Below are positions 1 to 11,488 of a stretch of 64,000 nucleotides of DNA, piece by piece. The notes beneath the pieces are model-generated. The model was not told the origin of the DNA. It worked only from the letters and a program-made list of their open reading frames with translations, and did no database searches. Every line of letters starts with the position of its first letter. The stretch's first letter is position 1. The DNA comes from Rachycentron canadum (Eukaryota; Chordata; Actinopteri; Carangiformes; Rachycentridae), in assembly GCA_038496675.1 (NCBI GenBank), contig CM076654.1, forward strand, positions 4,080,269 through 4,144,268, read 5' to 3'. The translations under genes and the position numbers were made by a program.

Positions 1-2686
1 TACCAAGAGTTCCCGTTTATTAACATAACTCGATAATGAAAAACTGGAATAATGTGATTCATGCAAATAGCAGCAGCAACAGGAGCTAGTTAGTTTGAGA
101 TAAACAGAAGAACAACTATAGAGCTGCCATGCAGACAAAACACCATCACCTAGAGAAACTCAAACCCCTGATACAAAAAAAAGACTATTTTAAAAGTGTA
201 AAAGATGCCTCCCGCTGTTACAGAGCCACATCACAACAGGAAATCTTTAAGCGCTTAATTCCTCCGTTCAGCCACACTGCGTATTCCCCTTGTACTCTTC
301 TTGAGGGACTGAATCCCCCCATTTATATGCAATATCACCCACAACCCGGTCACCTACAATTTATTTTTGACTCGTCACATCCTCGTGTCACATGCTTTGA
401 TTAAAGCACAGAAGAGCAGAGCAGGGGATGAATCTTAAGATCGAGATGATGCACAGTGTAAATCGTCACAAAAACACGTGGAATCTCTTTAATCTAGCGC
501 TTGTTGAAATCAGTAACCTTAAAATACACCATTAAACATTAATGTAAGTGTCATAATCTAAGTCTTTTTTTTTTTTTCTCAAATAAGGTTTAGTGAAATT
601 AGGTTTCCAGAAGGTCGGCAGAGAGTTATAGATTATGGCAGAGAAAAGATAAGATTATAAATGAGGAAAAAATGTATATATACTATATACTATACTGGGT
701 TTCTGATGAATGATGAAAATAAAACGAGGTAAACGATGTTGCTGAATAATGCATAATTTGTCTCTATTAGAAACCTGACTGACAATAACGGGCTTCTCGG
801 TAGACCAAATAAAAATTCAAATGTGAAATGAAATGACATTTCCTTCTCAGTTTACAGCCAATTAGCTGCTGTTAAGTTACTGAAGTGTAATACTAAACAA
901 ACTTTATCAATCCCACTGCAAAAGCCCAAAGTCTTGTAAATGAGAATTGCTGCTCCGGTGATTTACAGTGAGTGTCAAAGCGGCGACGGATGGCCGAGCC
1001 CCGGGCCAAAATCTACGGCGTGACAGTCTGTGACAAATATTTCAGCTGGCGAACAAAACATAAAATATCAATGATGGCAGGAAGCGGTGCGTGTCAGTCT
1101 GTGTGTGTATAATGCAGCAGGGCTTCAGGAAATAGTTTGTTGTACACATACACGGCCACAGAATAGAAACTATGCCACAGGGACACGGGTTCTTGGCAAT
1201 CATGTATTACAATGGATTACATCTGGGCATGCAATTTATAAAACCAAGCCGAGTGACATTCACAGCAGCTATTTCTCACATTGCTTTTCCCTACAAAATT
1301 TTTGACTGTATAGTTTGAATCATTGAGAGCCTCCAGCTGTGTTTTTTCTTCTTTTCCTGGGTGTGCTCTCATTGTTTAAAGACTAACAATACCTCAGTAT
1401 CCACCTGAGGTCCTCCGCTCCATCTGTTTACTTTAGAAAGAGGGGCTTTCCAGCAGACACTCGATGGAAAAACCAAAAAAAACATGTTGCCACCATGCAG
1501 GAGGCAAACACTTCCTTAAATAAGGTGCCAAAACAGTTTTGGCAAATACTCTGTCTCCCCCTGAAAGCTTTATTTATTGATCAAAGGCCAAGGTGAGCAG
1601 AACATCCCGCCTGGTGAGGGGTGTAGAGTACATTTGATTTTTTTTTTTTTTTTTTTTTGATATTGTGTAAAAAGAAATACTGGCACAGTTTGTTGTGGGA
1701 GAATTTTATACTCTGTCACAAACCATTTACAGGATACAAATGCCTCAGTTCTGCATAGGGCCAGAAATATAAGGGCTGGCTTATCAAGTCCTGTGAGATG
1801 TACAACCGTGAAGCCTGAGTCTGTACAGCCATTACAGATTTATTATCAGAACCACTTGACTCCACTTGAAATCAGGACGGAGCACGTCTACACCACTACC
1901 CCCCCACCACCACTACCACCACCACCCCGTTCCAACAATTTATCAGAAGTGGCTGACGAATCATCCTCTAAAAGAATTAATTTCTCTCTTTGACCACACG
2001 TCATCCAGATAGAGTGTTATCTGTTTGAGGGTTTATCTATCTTTAATTGTCCCCGGACGAGATGACTTCGCTCTTCCATTTTCACTTTAGCCTGCGAGCT
2101 CAAATTGAGCCAAATTCTCATGCAGGCCCCCACAGAGAGACTCTATTGTAAAAGAGAAACCGCCTCTGTCAAGAGGAAAAAAAAAAAAAAAAATCTGTGG
2201 TTGGTCTAATGACCTGAATTATTATCAATCAAAGAGATGCAGTTGGCAGAACCATGGATCTTTATATGATGCACATACAGTTACAAGTGATACAACAGTG
2301 GGTCAGTAGCTGCAAAACAGGCATGTTCACAAACCAACTCATACTCAATACTCAACAACTATAATAATAAAATAACAAAACAAACAGGCAAAAAGATCTA
2401 TGTCCTCTGTTTTGTTTCTTATGACAGGAGATTTAACTACTTCACACTACTACATGTTGGTATAGTATAAATGTTATAGTCGGGAGCTGCAACGTCCCAC
2501 GAACCATGGTGACGTGGTACTTTTTTTTTTTTTGTCAGAGCAACACTTATACAACAAACGATAAATAAACCCTGATATCAGGGAGACTGAAACCAATCAA
2601 TGTTTGGCATTTCCAATTGATTAAAGTGATTGAAATGATTATCACAGTTATTGTTGATTCATTTGACTGAATGATTCAGCGTTACG

Positions 2687-2893
2687 GCGGCACGGTGGTG
2701 CAGTGGTTAGCACTGTCGCCTCACAGCAAGAAGGCTCCAACAGAGCGCGAATGCTTGTTTGCCTGTCTCTGTATGTCTCTGTATGTCGGCCCTGTGATAG
2801 ACGTGTAACCCGCCCTCGCCCGTTGTCAGCTGGGATTGACTGCAGCGCACCCGCGACTCTGACTGATAAGCGGTTTAGATAATGGATGGACGG
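2687..2893 (+). repeat. teleost interspersed repeat with tRNA-SINE-like head (internally deleted)
   Basis: It begins GGCACGGTGGTGCAGTGG, then TTAGCACTGTCGCCTCACAG, and ends with CCCTGTGATAGAC, the GTCAGCTGGGAT block and ATAAGCGGTTTAGATAATGG. I recognise these as the two ends of a repeat abundant in percomorph genomes. The usual middle part (the sequence containing TTCCTCCCACAGTCCAAAG) is missing, so this copy is internally deleted. Family name not assigned. Confidence 0.7.
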
Positions 2894-3019
2894 ATTCAGA
2901 GTTAACGTTTTGGATAGAGTTTCAGATTTTTTAAGGTTTTCAACTTAAAAGCTGCATTGAACCTGTTTTGCAGTGAGCTGTAAACACGGCACTGACATGT
3001 TATCCCCTTTCTATGCTCT

Positions 3020-3222
3020 ACGGGGAACACGTTGGCTCTGTTTAGTCTCTCTTTAACTAAATGCTCCACCGTGTTCAGCAGTTACCCGCTAACTGCGTTT
3101 GACGTTTTGCTGCGTGTCAAGTAGAGCAGGTTTATCGGAGGCTTCTTTGCTTAAAGAAGCTGCCTTTGTAGCAGCTCAGTGACTGTGATTCAGCTGCAGC
3201 TCAGGGCGACTTCAGAGCCAGG
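3020..3222. repeat. teleost dispersed repeat (CTAAATGCTCCAC family), copy 1
   Basis: It contains AACTAAATGCTCCACCGTGT, then AGCAGTTACCCGCTAACTGC, later GCTTAAAGAAGCTGC and a CAGCTGCAGCTCAGGG end. I recognise this order from a common fish repeat whose consensus starts near TTTTGGTCTCCACCAACTCC. Related copies lie at about 19.0 and 49.1 kb. Confidence 0.55.
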
Positions 3223-3638
3223 TTATAAATCTCTGTGGGTTAGTCACTACAAGCAAACATCCTCACTATACACATTGTCCTCTGATCCCTTGTTGAGATA
3301 AAATATTGATTAGAGGAGCTTTAAATTCCCAAAGCTTTGTGTCTTTGGAAGCAGGGAGTGTATTTAATCAATCACCAAAAATACCATTATAGGTTGTTTT
3401 AAATCATCTTCCTGTTCAACTCACAAATCACATCACATCGCAGGGTGTTCAAACCTAAAGAGGCTTACATCTTAGTGGTGGAATTACGTCATTTTGACCA
3501 ATAAAAAACTGGCAAATGTGCTGTATGAAACATGTTCTCCAAGAACTGTGGTTTCTATGTAGCTAAACTGTTTTCTCTATTAAACTGTGGTGTCAGTTTT
3601 TTTCTAATTCCTAAACAGCAGTAGAGTCACCAGGACGT

Positions 3639-3684
3639 GGGTTGGTTGGTTGGTTGGTTGGTGGGTTTTGGGTGGGTGGGTGGG
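3639..3684 (+). repeat. (GGTT)n / (GGGT)n tract with G-quadruplex motif
   Basis: About six GGTT units are followed by GGG runs at 3663-3665, 3670-3672, 3674-3676, 3678-3680 and 3682-3684, with spacers of 4, 1, 1 and 1 bases. Five G3 runs with short loops satisfy the usual intramolecular quadruplex pattern. It lies on the strand antisense to cabp7. Confidence 0.9.
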
Positions 3685-6440
3685 ACCATTAAAAGCACAT
3701 GACTAACACACCACAGACCCTGGTTTGCATCAAGTGGTGTCTGTTGTTTTATTTATGTGATAAATGTGTTTGAAAGCCTGAGTGCAATCCTAAAAAGTGT
3801 AATGATGCTGTAGTCACTACAGGTGGATATTGTGATTGTAAGATCAAATCATTTGGCAGAAAACAAACATGAAGGACATTTTACAACAGTTCATGACATT
3901 AAAAGAAGATCATTTCTGAGACAGAGTTGCTCTTGGAGGGGCATAAAGAAGGTTATATAATGTCGCTGCCACTTCATCTAAACTTAAGTGTTACCTTTTT
4001 CTGAATTTTTTTTCTTTGACTGCGACAGATACTCCTGCCTCTTTAAACTCCAATTAACTTCACTTTAATCTCAGCTTCAATTACATTATTAACACATGAA
4101 TATATATTTTTTTAGAATGAGATATCGCTGTTGTTGCATCTTCCACTCAGTCTGTGGGACCACAGCTCCATCAGGGAGGTGTGAATATTTCTGTTGAAAG
4201 CGGGTGATATTTGCTTTGATGTAGAAAGGTGCTTGTTGGCCTTCAAAGATGCAATGCCACGCCGTCCCCTGTGCCGTGATCTGACAGAGGATGAAAAGCC
4301 CAAGTTAAGATCATGAGCCGCGAGAGCCAAGCATCTAAAGCTGAACTCCCACAAGAGAAAGGTGCAGTCTACTCCCCTTGCACAGCTTCTCCCCCGTACA
4401 TTGTTGTATATCAATGAAGTGTACTGAATCCTTACAGCAGCACGGAGATGCTGACCGGTCTGTGAACAGTGCGCATCGCTAGACAAAGCCGGGAATCACT
4501 CGGAAACGGAGCTGATTCATACAGACAAATAGAGAATGGTTGGATACGTGACAAAGGTGAAACTTCAATGGCGAGGAGCGTGACATCCACCTTCTATTTT
4601 TCTGTAAGACTCCAGGGGATATACGTACAATAAAGATACAAGTGTTCAGAAAATAAAAAAAATAAAAAATGGGTGAAATGAACTCTCCTCATCCTCACAG
4701 AACAGAAATGCATCACATGGGAAATATTTACTTGGATTTTCGAACCACGCCTAGAGCAAAGCTTTACCCCTTTTCAGGCTAAACTTAGCATCAGTGAAAA
4801 CTTTTGCTAATTACACGCAGTTCACTTTGAACCGAACTCACTAATGCCTGGGCTTTTGTAGCAGTGAAGTGTCCGTGAATGTAATCCAGGGGCCTGTTTT
4901 TTTTTCAGAGCCAGAGAATCCTCTCCGCCTCAGTCAGGCCTGCGTCTGCTTGGGGCTGCTTTGGATTGGTAATTGCAGCACACCCACTCTTTATGTAAGA
5001 CCTTATCAGTGTGAGGAAAACCGCAGATTTGCTGTGTGTATATGTGAACCATGGGCGACTATTTTTAAACACCCATAGCAACCTTAATCCATCTTTAGCT
5101 GGATATGGGCCAACGTGGGCACCCAGAAGATTTGAATATTACCATAACGGTTTTTTAACAAGGCTCTGGAGTATTCAAAAGGGGTATATGGCAGAGTCTA
5201 AGTCGTCTCTGTCTCAAGGAAAAATCCCATCTCTGGGTTTGGATAGAAACTGCTCCCAACATTATGAAATTTGAAGCGCTTTAACCTCGCCAATGCGATG
5301 CTGACAAGACCACAGGGAGAAACTGGGGGGGGGGGGTTGGAAAGGTCACAGCGCTTTATCCTCAATAAGGAAAAAAATCCTTAACCAACTTCTTCAACCC
5401 CACTTGACCTTGAATGATTGATGTCCGTGAAACGCTGTAAAATTTCTCAGATTTTCTTTCCTTTTTCTTTTCCAACAGGGAAGGGGAACCATTGATCTGT
5501 CTCCATTTTATTCCCCCCCCACGCCCTTATGTTTTTGAAGCAAGTTTTAGTCATTATAGCCGATGCCGTAGGCAAAATCCCCAAGAGAGAAAACCTGTGA
5601 GAAGTACCTCAAACTAAGGTCAGATGCAAACAGTCAGAAGCCTCTGCTGTGCGTTACAGCTAATCCAACTCTCCCTCATCAGTTCCACCACGTTAACAGT
5701 ATACGCGCCCAGCTTATGGATGGCATTTTTCTACCACTGGGTTTTGTTATTGTCTGGTGTAGACTTTGCGGTATTGTTCATCAAAGGGAGGAAATATTAC
5801 CCGGGAGGGGGGGGGGGGGGAAAGCCCTTCACCTTCCAGAACTCATCACAGTTCATTTCACAGGTAATAAAGTCTGCTGGATCCACTCCTTCATGGCAAT
5901 CGATCAAAATGGAAATAAATGACTTAACTTCAACCTTCCTGACAGCCATAATCATAGCAATTCATGATATTCCCTGCTAATCTGCACCACATGTTTCCCA
6001 ACAAAACCCAATTTGGCAAGGCAGGGATGTCGTACCAGATTACAGCAACTGATTAACTGAGAATTTATACGAGGCTGTGGTTTTTGACGTGATAGAAATG
6101 TCACGTATTCAGACCTGAAGTGTTCACTGTGTTGTTCTCTGGATCTTAACGTACACCCACTTCAAAATAAGTGCAGAGAAATAAACAAAATGATTCTAAT
6201 ATTTAAAGAATAGACTGCTGGTAACCTGGATTTAAATCCGACCCGTGGCCCTTTTTTTGCCCTCTTTTACTCCCTGACTTTCAGGTCTAAATCCCAGTGT
6301 GACTATCAAAATAAAAGTAAAAACGCCCTATGAAATAACTTGTAAATTAATAGAAATTTGGTGAAAAGGTTTTCTGGCAGGGAGATGAGAAGATTGATGC
6401 AACTTTCATATCTGTACAGTAAATATGATACTACCATGAG

Positions 6441-6510
6441 CAGTCAGTTAGCCTAGCTTAGCACAAAGACTGGACACGGGGGAAAAGAGCCAACCCAGCT
6501 CTGTTGAAAC
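6441..6510. repeat. fragment of teleost TTAGC-type dispersed repeat
   Basis: The string CAGTTAGCCTAGCTTAGCAC followed by AAAGACTGGACACGGGGG and a CAGCTCTGTT element matches a very common fish repeat (typically TTAGCTTAGCATAAAGACTG). Degenerate and short. Confidence 0.6.
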
Positions 6511-6639
6511 TGAATTGTAAACATATGAAATCTTCATTGTTCAGAGCATCGTGTGACAGATTATTTAATTGTAACGTCTTGACTAACTGCACAACACTTT
6601 TACGTTTTACTATGTATCAAACAAACAAGTGTTAATGAG

Positions 6640-6840
6640 TTTTAGTGGTGTTGCTGCAAGGCTACACAGTGGTGCTCTGAGCAAAATGCTAATGTCAGCA
6701 TGCTAACATGCTAAAAATGTCACTGGATGCTGAGGTTAAACAGGTGTATTTAGCATGTCCACAACCTATTAGCACTAACTTTAGTGCTAATAATACATGG
6801 TAGCATGCAAGCATGAACAAAGCCTAATTGGTTTTGTGGG
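6640..6840. repeat. GCTAAC/GCATGCTAA-rich dispersed repeat
   Basis: Many AGCATGCTAA, GCTAACATGC and TTAGCACTAA strings, typical of an old fish repeat family. It resembles 9050-9240 in composition and motif order. Confidence 0.5.
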
Positions 6841-9049
6841 AAAATTTAAAGAGGTATCAATATTCTCATCTAATCCTCAAACATTTATTTGCAGATCTTT
6901 TATCTTAATGTTAAATAATTGTCCTGTGTTTTCCATAGTAAATTACAGTCAATATCATTAAAAATGACATGAAATATCCACAAAAACACATACATTTTTT
7001 TCTCGGATACAACCTGTGGTTCACCAGCTGTGGTGCTGGGTCACTTCACCCTCTGAGAAACGACTCATTTCTGCTCACAGCTTTATCACCATCTGTGTCA
7101 AGTAGAGCTTTTTCATATGCCGCTCGTCTCATCCAGGCTGGTGATACAACCGAGAAAGCCATTTTGAAATCCATTTCTGCCTGCCTGTCCTATCTGTCTG
7201 TCTGTCTGTGTAAGGTGACTCTCCATCATACGCGTAGCGCTTCAGGATTGAGCGGAACGACGTGAGGCACAAAGTGAGATTTATTATTCCCAGCCTGATT
7301 TTATATACGAGCAAGAGCCTTTCATGGGTGTCCCCAGTGCTGCAGATCTGTAGTGTTACAAACCCTGTCCTTCCTCAGAATTGATGAAGTAATCTTCTTG
7401 CCCTGTTTGTGTTTATTTTATTTTATTTTTTTTTGTCTTTACTCAGGTGTTTATTGGTGGATTTAAAATAATAATTAGGAAAACCAGAGGATTTGGAGAC
7501 ACTTAAACAAAACAAACTGAGCTTTCTGAGTAATAAACTGATGTTTCCCACATTTGTTATAATGCCAAAAAGATTTTCTAGGCAGACTGGAAGTGGAATG
7601 ATTCTTCATGAATGAGTTTAATTCACTTTTTTGTTTTAACATTATTTCAGAGAGAGAATGCTTTAATGAAAGACATTTTTCTTTCGGTCTGAAGGTATGA
7701 AGAGCTCTCATGTATGCAAAAGGAAATTGTCTGTTTAGGGGATCCAACAAAACAGGTTTTTTTCATGTTGGAGAACAGTAATTGAACTAATTCTGGCTTC
7801 CTAGGAGAGAGCTTTGCTAATAGCAGTCAATAGCTGAAGTGAACAGCAGAGACAAACAAGTGTTTGGCTTTGGTAAATGCATCTGGATCACTTTGTTTGC
7901 ACACACCATCCTCCTGAAAATGAGCCAGCATATCTGCTGCCATCATGATTGGTCATTTTATTATGTGTTGTTGTCGAAATCTTCTTCGCAGCATATGTTT
8001 TATAATGGTCTCAGTTGACCCCTTGGATATACGCCCCCCCATAACGCCCACTCATTCTGCACCAGCGATGCGTTATGTGCATAATTTCTGTCTTGCCGAG
8101 CAGATGCCGATGTCTTTAAATATCTTCATTTGTATTCATGTAAGTATTTCCAAAGGAATGGAAGTCAACCCTCCACCTCGGGGCAAAAAAAAATGAGTCA
8201 ATGTTTTCTGCTGCAGCTACAGTAGGAGTCGAGCAGAAACATCAAGATCGCCTCACAGGCAGTTTATGCCATTAGGAACACAGTGGTGTCAGTGTTTTTT
8301 TTTTTTTTTTTCTTTTTTTGGAGCAGTTGTCAGTCAAAGCGATTTGCAGATCTCAAAAAGTCTGCCAAGGGAACAACTTGAAATAAAGAAGAATCCCAAG
8401 TAGCATGTGTTTAAATTTTTACTACTGAAAGCAAACTACTCTCAAAAACAAAATGTAGAGCAGAAGTCTAAGTATTTTCAGAAAAAAAAAAAAAACCTTA
8501 AATGCATATTTATGACTCAGGGATACACACGAGGAAGCAAAACCTCCCCAATTAGTCCCGTCCACAAGCCAACAGCACCGTCAGGGATTCACAATTAAAA
8601 TATGGAGACTTTACCTAAGATCTCACCAACCCAATATCTCTGCCCTCACAGAATTTCTTTTTCTCTATAACAAATCTAATTAATCTTGAGCTGCTAACAG
8701 GACAGAACTACCTCAGTTTTGTGAAATCCATTTCTTTAATAGATTTGCATGCAGCTGTGATAAATGATCTCACCAAACATAGTGCTCCCTGCTGTGGACT
8801 GATTTTAATTCATTTTTGCATATGTCTGCTATGTTGTTTATAAAAGAGATTTAAGGGGTTAAACCTCAGCCAGCTCCTCAAACATTCATGTACATAACAG
8901 GGCTACGAAACACAGAAATCACATCTGATCTGCTTGGCCTGCGTGTACATTATGTTCTCCTGCTAGTTTTCAGGAGTTTGAGTGCCAAACGCAGCAGCTG
9001 CAGACAAGGGTGAAGGAGATGCTTGTAGCTCTTAAGGACAGCAGTGCTT

Positions 9050-9445
9050 TAAGGTAAATGATAACAAGCATGCTAACACATCTGGTGTATGTAGCATTTT
9101 TATGATTAACCCTTAGCATACTTTAATGTTTGTTATTAGCACTAAACAAAAAATGCAGAGAAATTTCAACTGGATGCTGGTGCTAAATAATAAGTGATTA
9201 CAATTTAACATGAGTGTAACATGAGTGTGTGAACCACGTTTCACAGCCTTTGATCCAGTAGTTGTTGAGACAAAATTTTAACCTGCTGGTGGCACCGGAA
9301 AAGTCATTACAGTCACGTAGTCAGACAAATGTCACAGAGTCATTGGGATTCATCCTCTGGTGACAATGAATGTACAAAATTTAAGGAAAACTCCATCAAA
9401 TGGTTATTTTGATATTCTGGACTAATGTAGTGGAGCAACTTTTCT
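9050..9445. repeat. teleost dispersed repeat (ATTCATCCTCTGG family)
   Basis: It contains AGCATGCTAACACATCTGG, then AAGTCATTACAGTCACG, then CATTGGGATTCATCCTCTGG followed by a GACAATGAATGTACAAAATT block. I recognise this order from an abundant percomorph repeat (GGATTCATCCTCTGGGGACC in the consensus). Degenerate. Confidence 0.65.
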
Positions 9446-9720
9446 TTTCTTGCACAACAAACATTCTGCTTCTCATGGGGTCTTCATCTATATATCATAT
9501 GGAGACCATGAGTACGGGGACTGATCAGTTTGAGCTTCTTTTCTCAGCCTCCCACATGTGAACCTCTTGTCGCTCTATTCTTTGTAAATAAATCCCTCTA
9601 TTTGGTCCCATTATTCCGATCACTTCCTGTTTGGAACATCTCAGCTTCCTGTCTGTAGGGGCAAGTGACAGCCCAATCTGTCTTTGATCTGGAGACGAGA
9701 AACCCCCTCTCTCACACACT

Positions 9721-9722
<2 letters not shown>

Positions 9723-9755
<33 letters not shown>
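9723..9755. repeat. (CA)n microsatellite
   Basis: Uninterrupted CA repeat following CTCTCACACACT. The Cys/Val and Thr/His open frames on either strand here are microsatellite artefacts. Confidence 0.95.
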
Positions 9756-9757
<2 letters not shown>

Positions 9758-10000
9758 GTGAAGTGTAGAGATAACTTTGTGGGCTGCACTGATTTCGATT
9801 ACTGCCGACAGTTACTCTGTGCGTTTAAAAAGCTCCTTGAGAGATATGTCCCTACTGGGGCTCTGTGACAGGTACACAGATCCGCTTTCATGTTTCTTCG
9901 ACAATAAGGCTTTCATGCCCAAACCAAACACACTGGAACTAGCACAGAGCGAGGGGACAAAAAAATAAAAAACAAGCATCATTAAATATGTTTACGGCTA

Positions 10001-10008
<8 letters not shown>

Positions 10009-10038
<30 letters not shown>

Positions 10039-10449
10039 NNNNNNNNNNNNNNNNNNNNNNNNNNNNNNNNNNNNNNNNNNNNNNNNNNNNNNNNNNNNNN
10101 NNNNNNNNNNNNNNNNNNNNNNNNNNNNNNNNNNNNNNNNNNNNNNNNNNNNNNNNNNNNNNNNNNNNNNNNNNNNNNNNNNNNNNNNNNNNNNNNNNNN
10201 NNNNNNNNNNNNNNNNNNNNNNNNNNNNNNNNNNNNNNNNNNNNNNNNNNNNNNNNNNNNNNNNNNNNNNNNNNNNNNNNNNNNNNNNNNNNNNNNNNNN
10301 NNNNNNNNNNNNNNNNNNNNNNNNNNNNNNNNNNNNNNNNNNNNNNNNNNNNNNNNNNNNNNNNNNNNNNNNNNNNNNNNNNNNNNNNNNNNNNNNNNNN
10401 NNNNNNNNNNNNNNNNNNNNNNNNNNNNNATATATATATATATATATAT
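10009..10449. repeat. (TA)n microsatellite spanning an assembly gap
   Basis: TA repeat at about 10009-10038, then 391 N at 10039-10429, then TA repeat at 10430-10449. The gap is bounded by the same dinucleotide on both sides, so the true locus is probably a long (TA)n array that could not be assembled. Gap length may be an estimate. Confidence 0.95.
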
Positions 10450-11457
10450 TCCATCCTCAATTTTGGTGACATTTTAATCTGGGGAATATTTGATATCCTG
10501 GTTCCATTTGCAATAAAATGGTTTAAATTATGATGTCCATCAAACATAACAACCATGTAAATAAAGTCAATTCTCCTGTCTGCCTTTCTATGCCTCTTTT
10601 TATTTATGCTGCATTTGTAGAGTGGCGTCTGTGAGCATATAAAAACACAGAGACAGTCATTTGTGTTGACATTTTGCTTTCAGAACGATTAACCAGCATA
10701 TAGATTGGGATGGTAATGCAATATTTAGCTTCTTTTTTTTTTTTTTTCTTGTTCTGAATTCATTTGTATTTGTGGTTTCTGCTTCTTTTCTAATAAATTG
10801 CAGCTTTAATGTTTCCATTATTGTGCATAAAATTCAGTCATTAGACAACAGGTGAATTGTCCTCATGTTCAGCTTTTTCCAGCAGCTTGCTCATGGATGT
10901 CAAATGGATTAACTTACCTTAATGTTAGAATTTATAGGCCACTTAAGAGTAAACTTTGTTTTCACACTTGGTCCCAAATGCAAAAAGGTGTGGGGGGGGG
11001 GGGCTTTCAGCAACAAGATTGTCGGAAATATTCTTCAAATGAAATTACTTTCCTCAAATAATCTTTCTATATTTACCAGTGAGCTGGAAGCAGAAATGAA
11101 TGAGAATATGTATCATTATATTTTGGTAATTTTGAATTCTTCCGCGCAACTTCCACAAGGCTAAACATAGGAAAACTCAGAGATGATGAAAAGGAAACCG
11201 AGAACAGATTGATAAGCCGCGCTGATCACCACCTTGATGCAAAGATGCAGCCGCTCTGCTCCCGTCTTGTGTTTTTGCTTGTGCCTTTACAGAAAACTAC
11301 TGGCGTGTGTTTGCATGAGCCTCACTCTGGGACCTGTTACAAATGCTTTAAGCTCAGCCCTGGGACTATTCTGAAGCTGCCTCCAATAGGGCTGTTGTTA
11401 GGCAGTGTGGAAATAGGCTACCCACTTAATTCCACCTGCAGTGATATTGACACTGAT

Positions 11458-11464
<7 letters not shown>

Positions 11465-11488
<24 letters not shown>
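11465..11488. repeat. (GT)n microsatellite
   Basis: Twelve uninterrupted GT units within cabp7 intron 1. Confidence 0.9.

Noticed and set aside
9939..10556. Frames of 155-205 codons across the N block (and similarly at 46613-47258)
   Set aside because: Produced by unknown bases and TA repeats; no information content.
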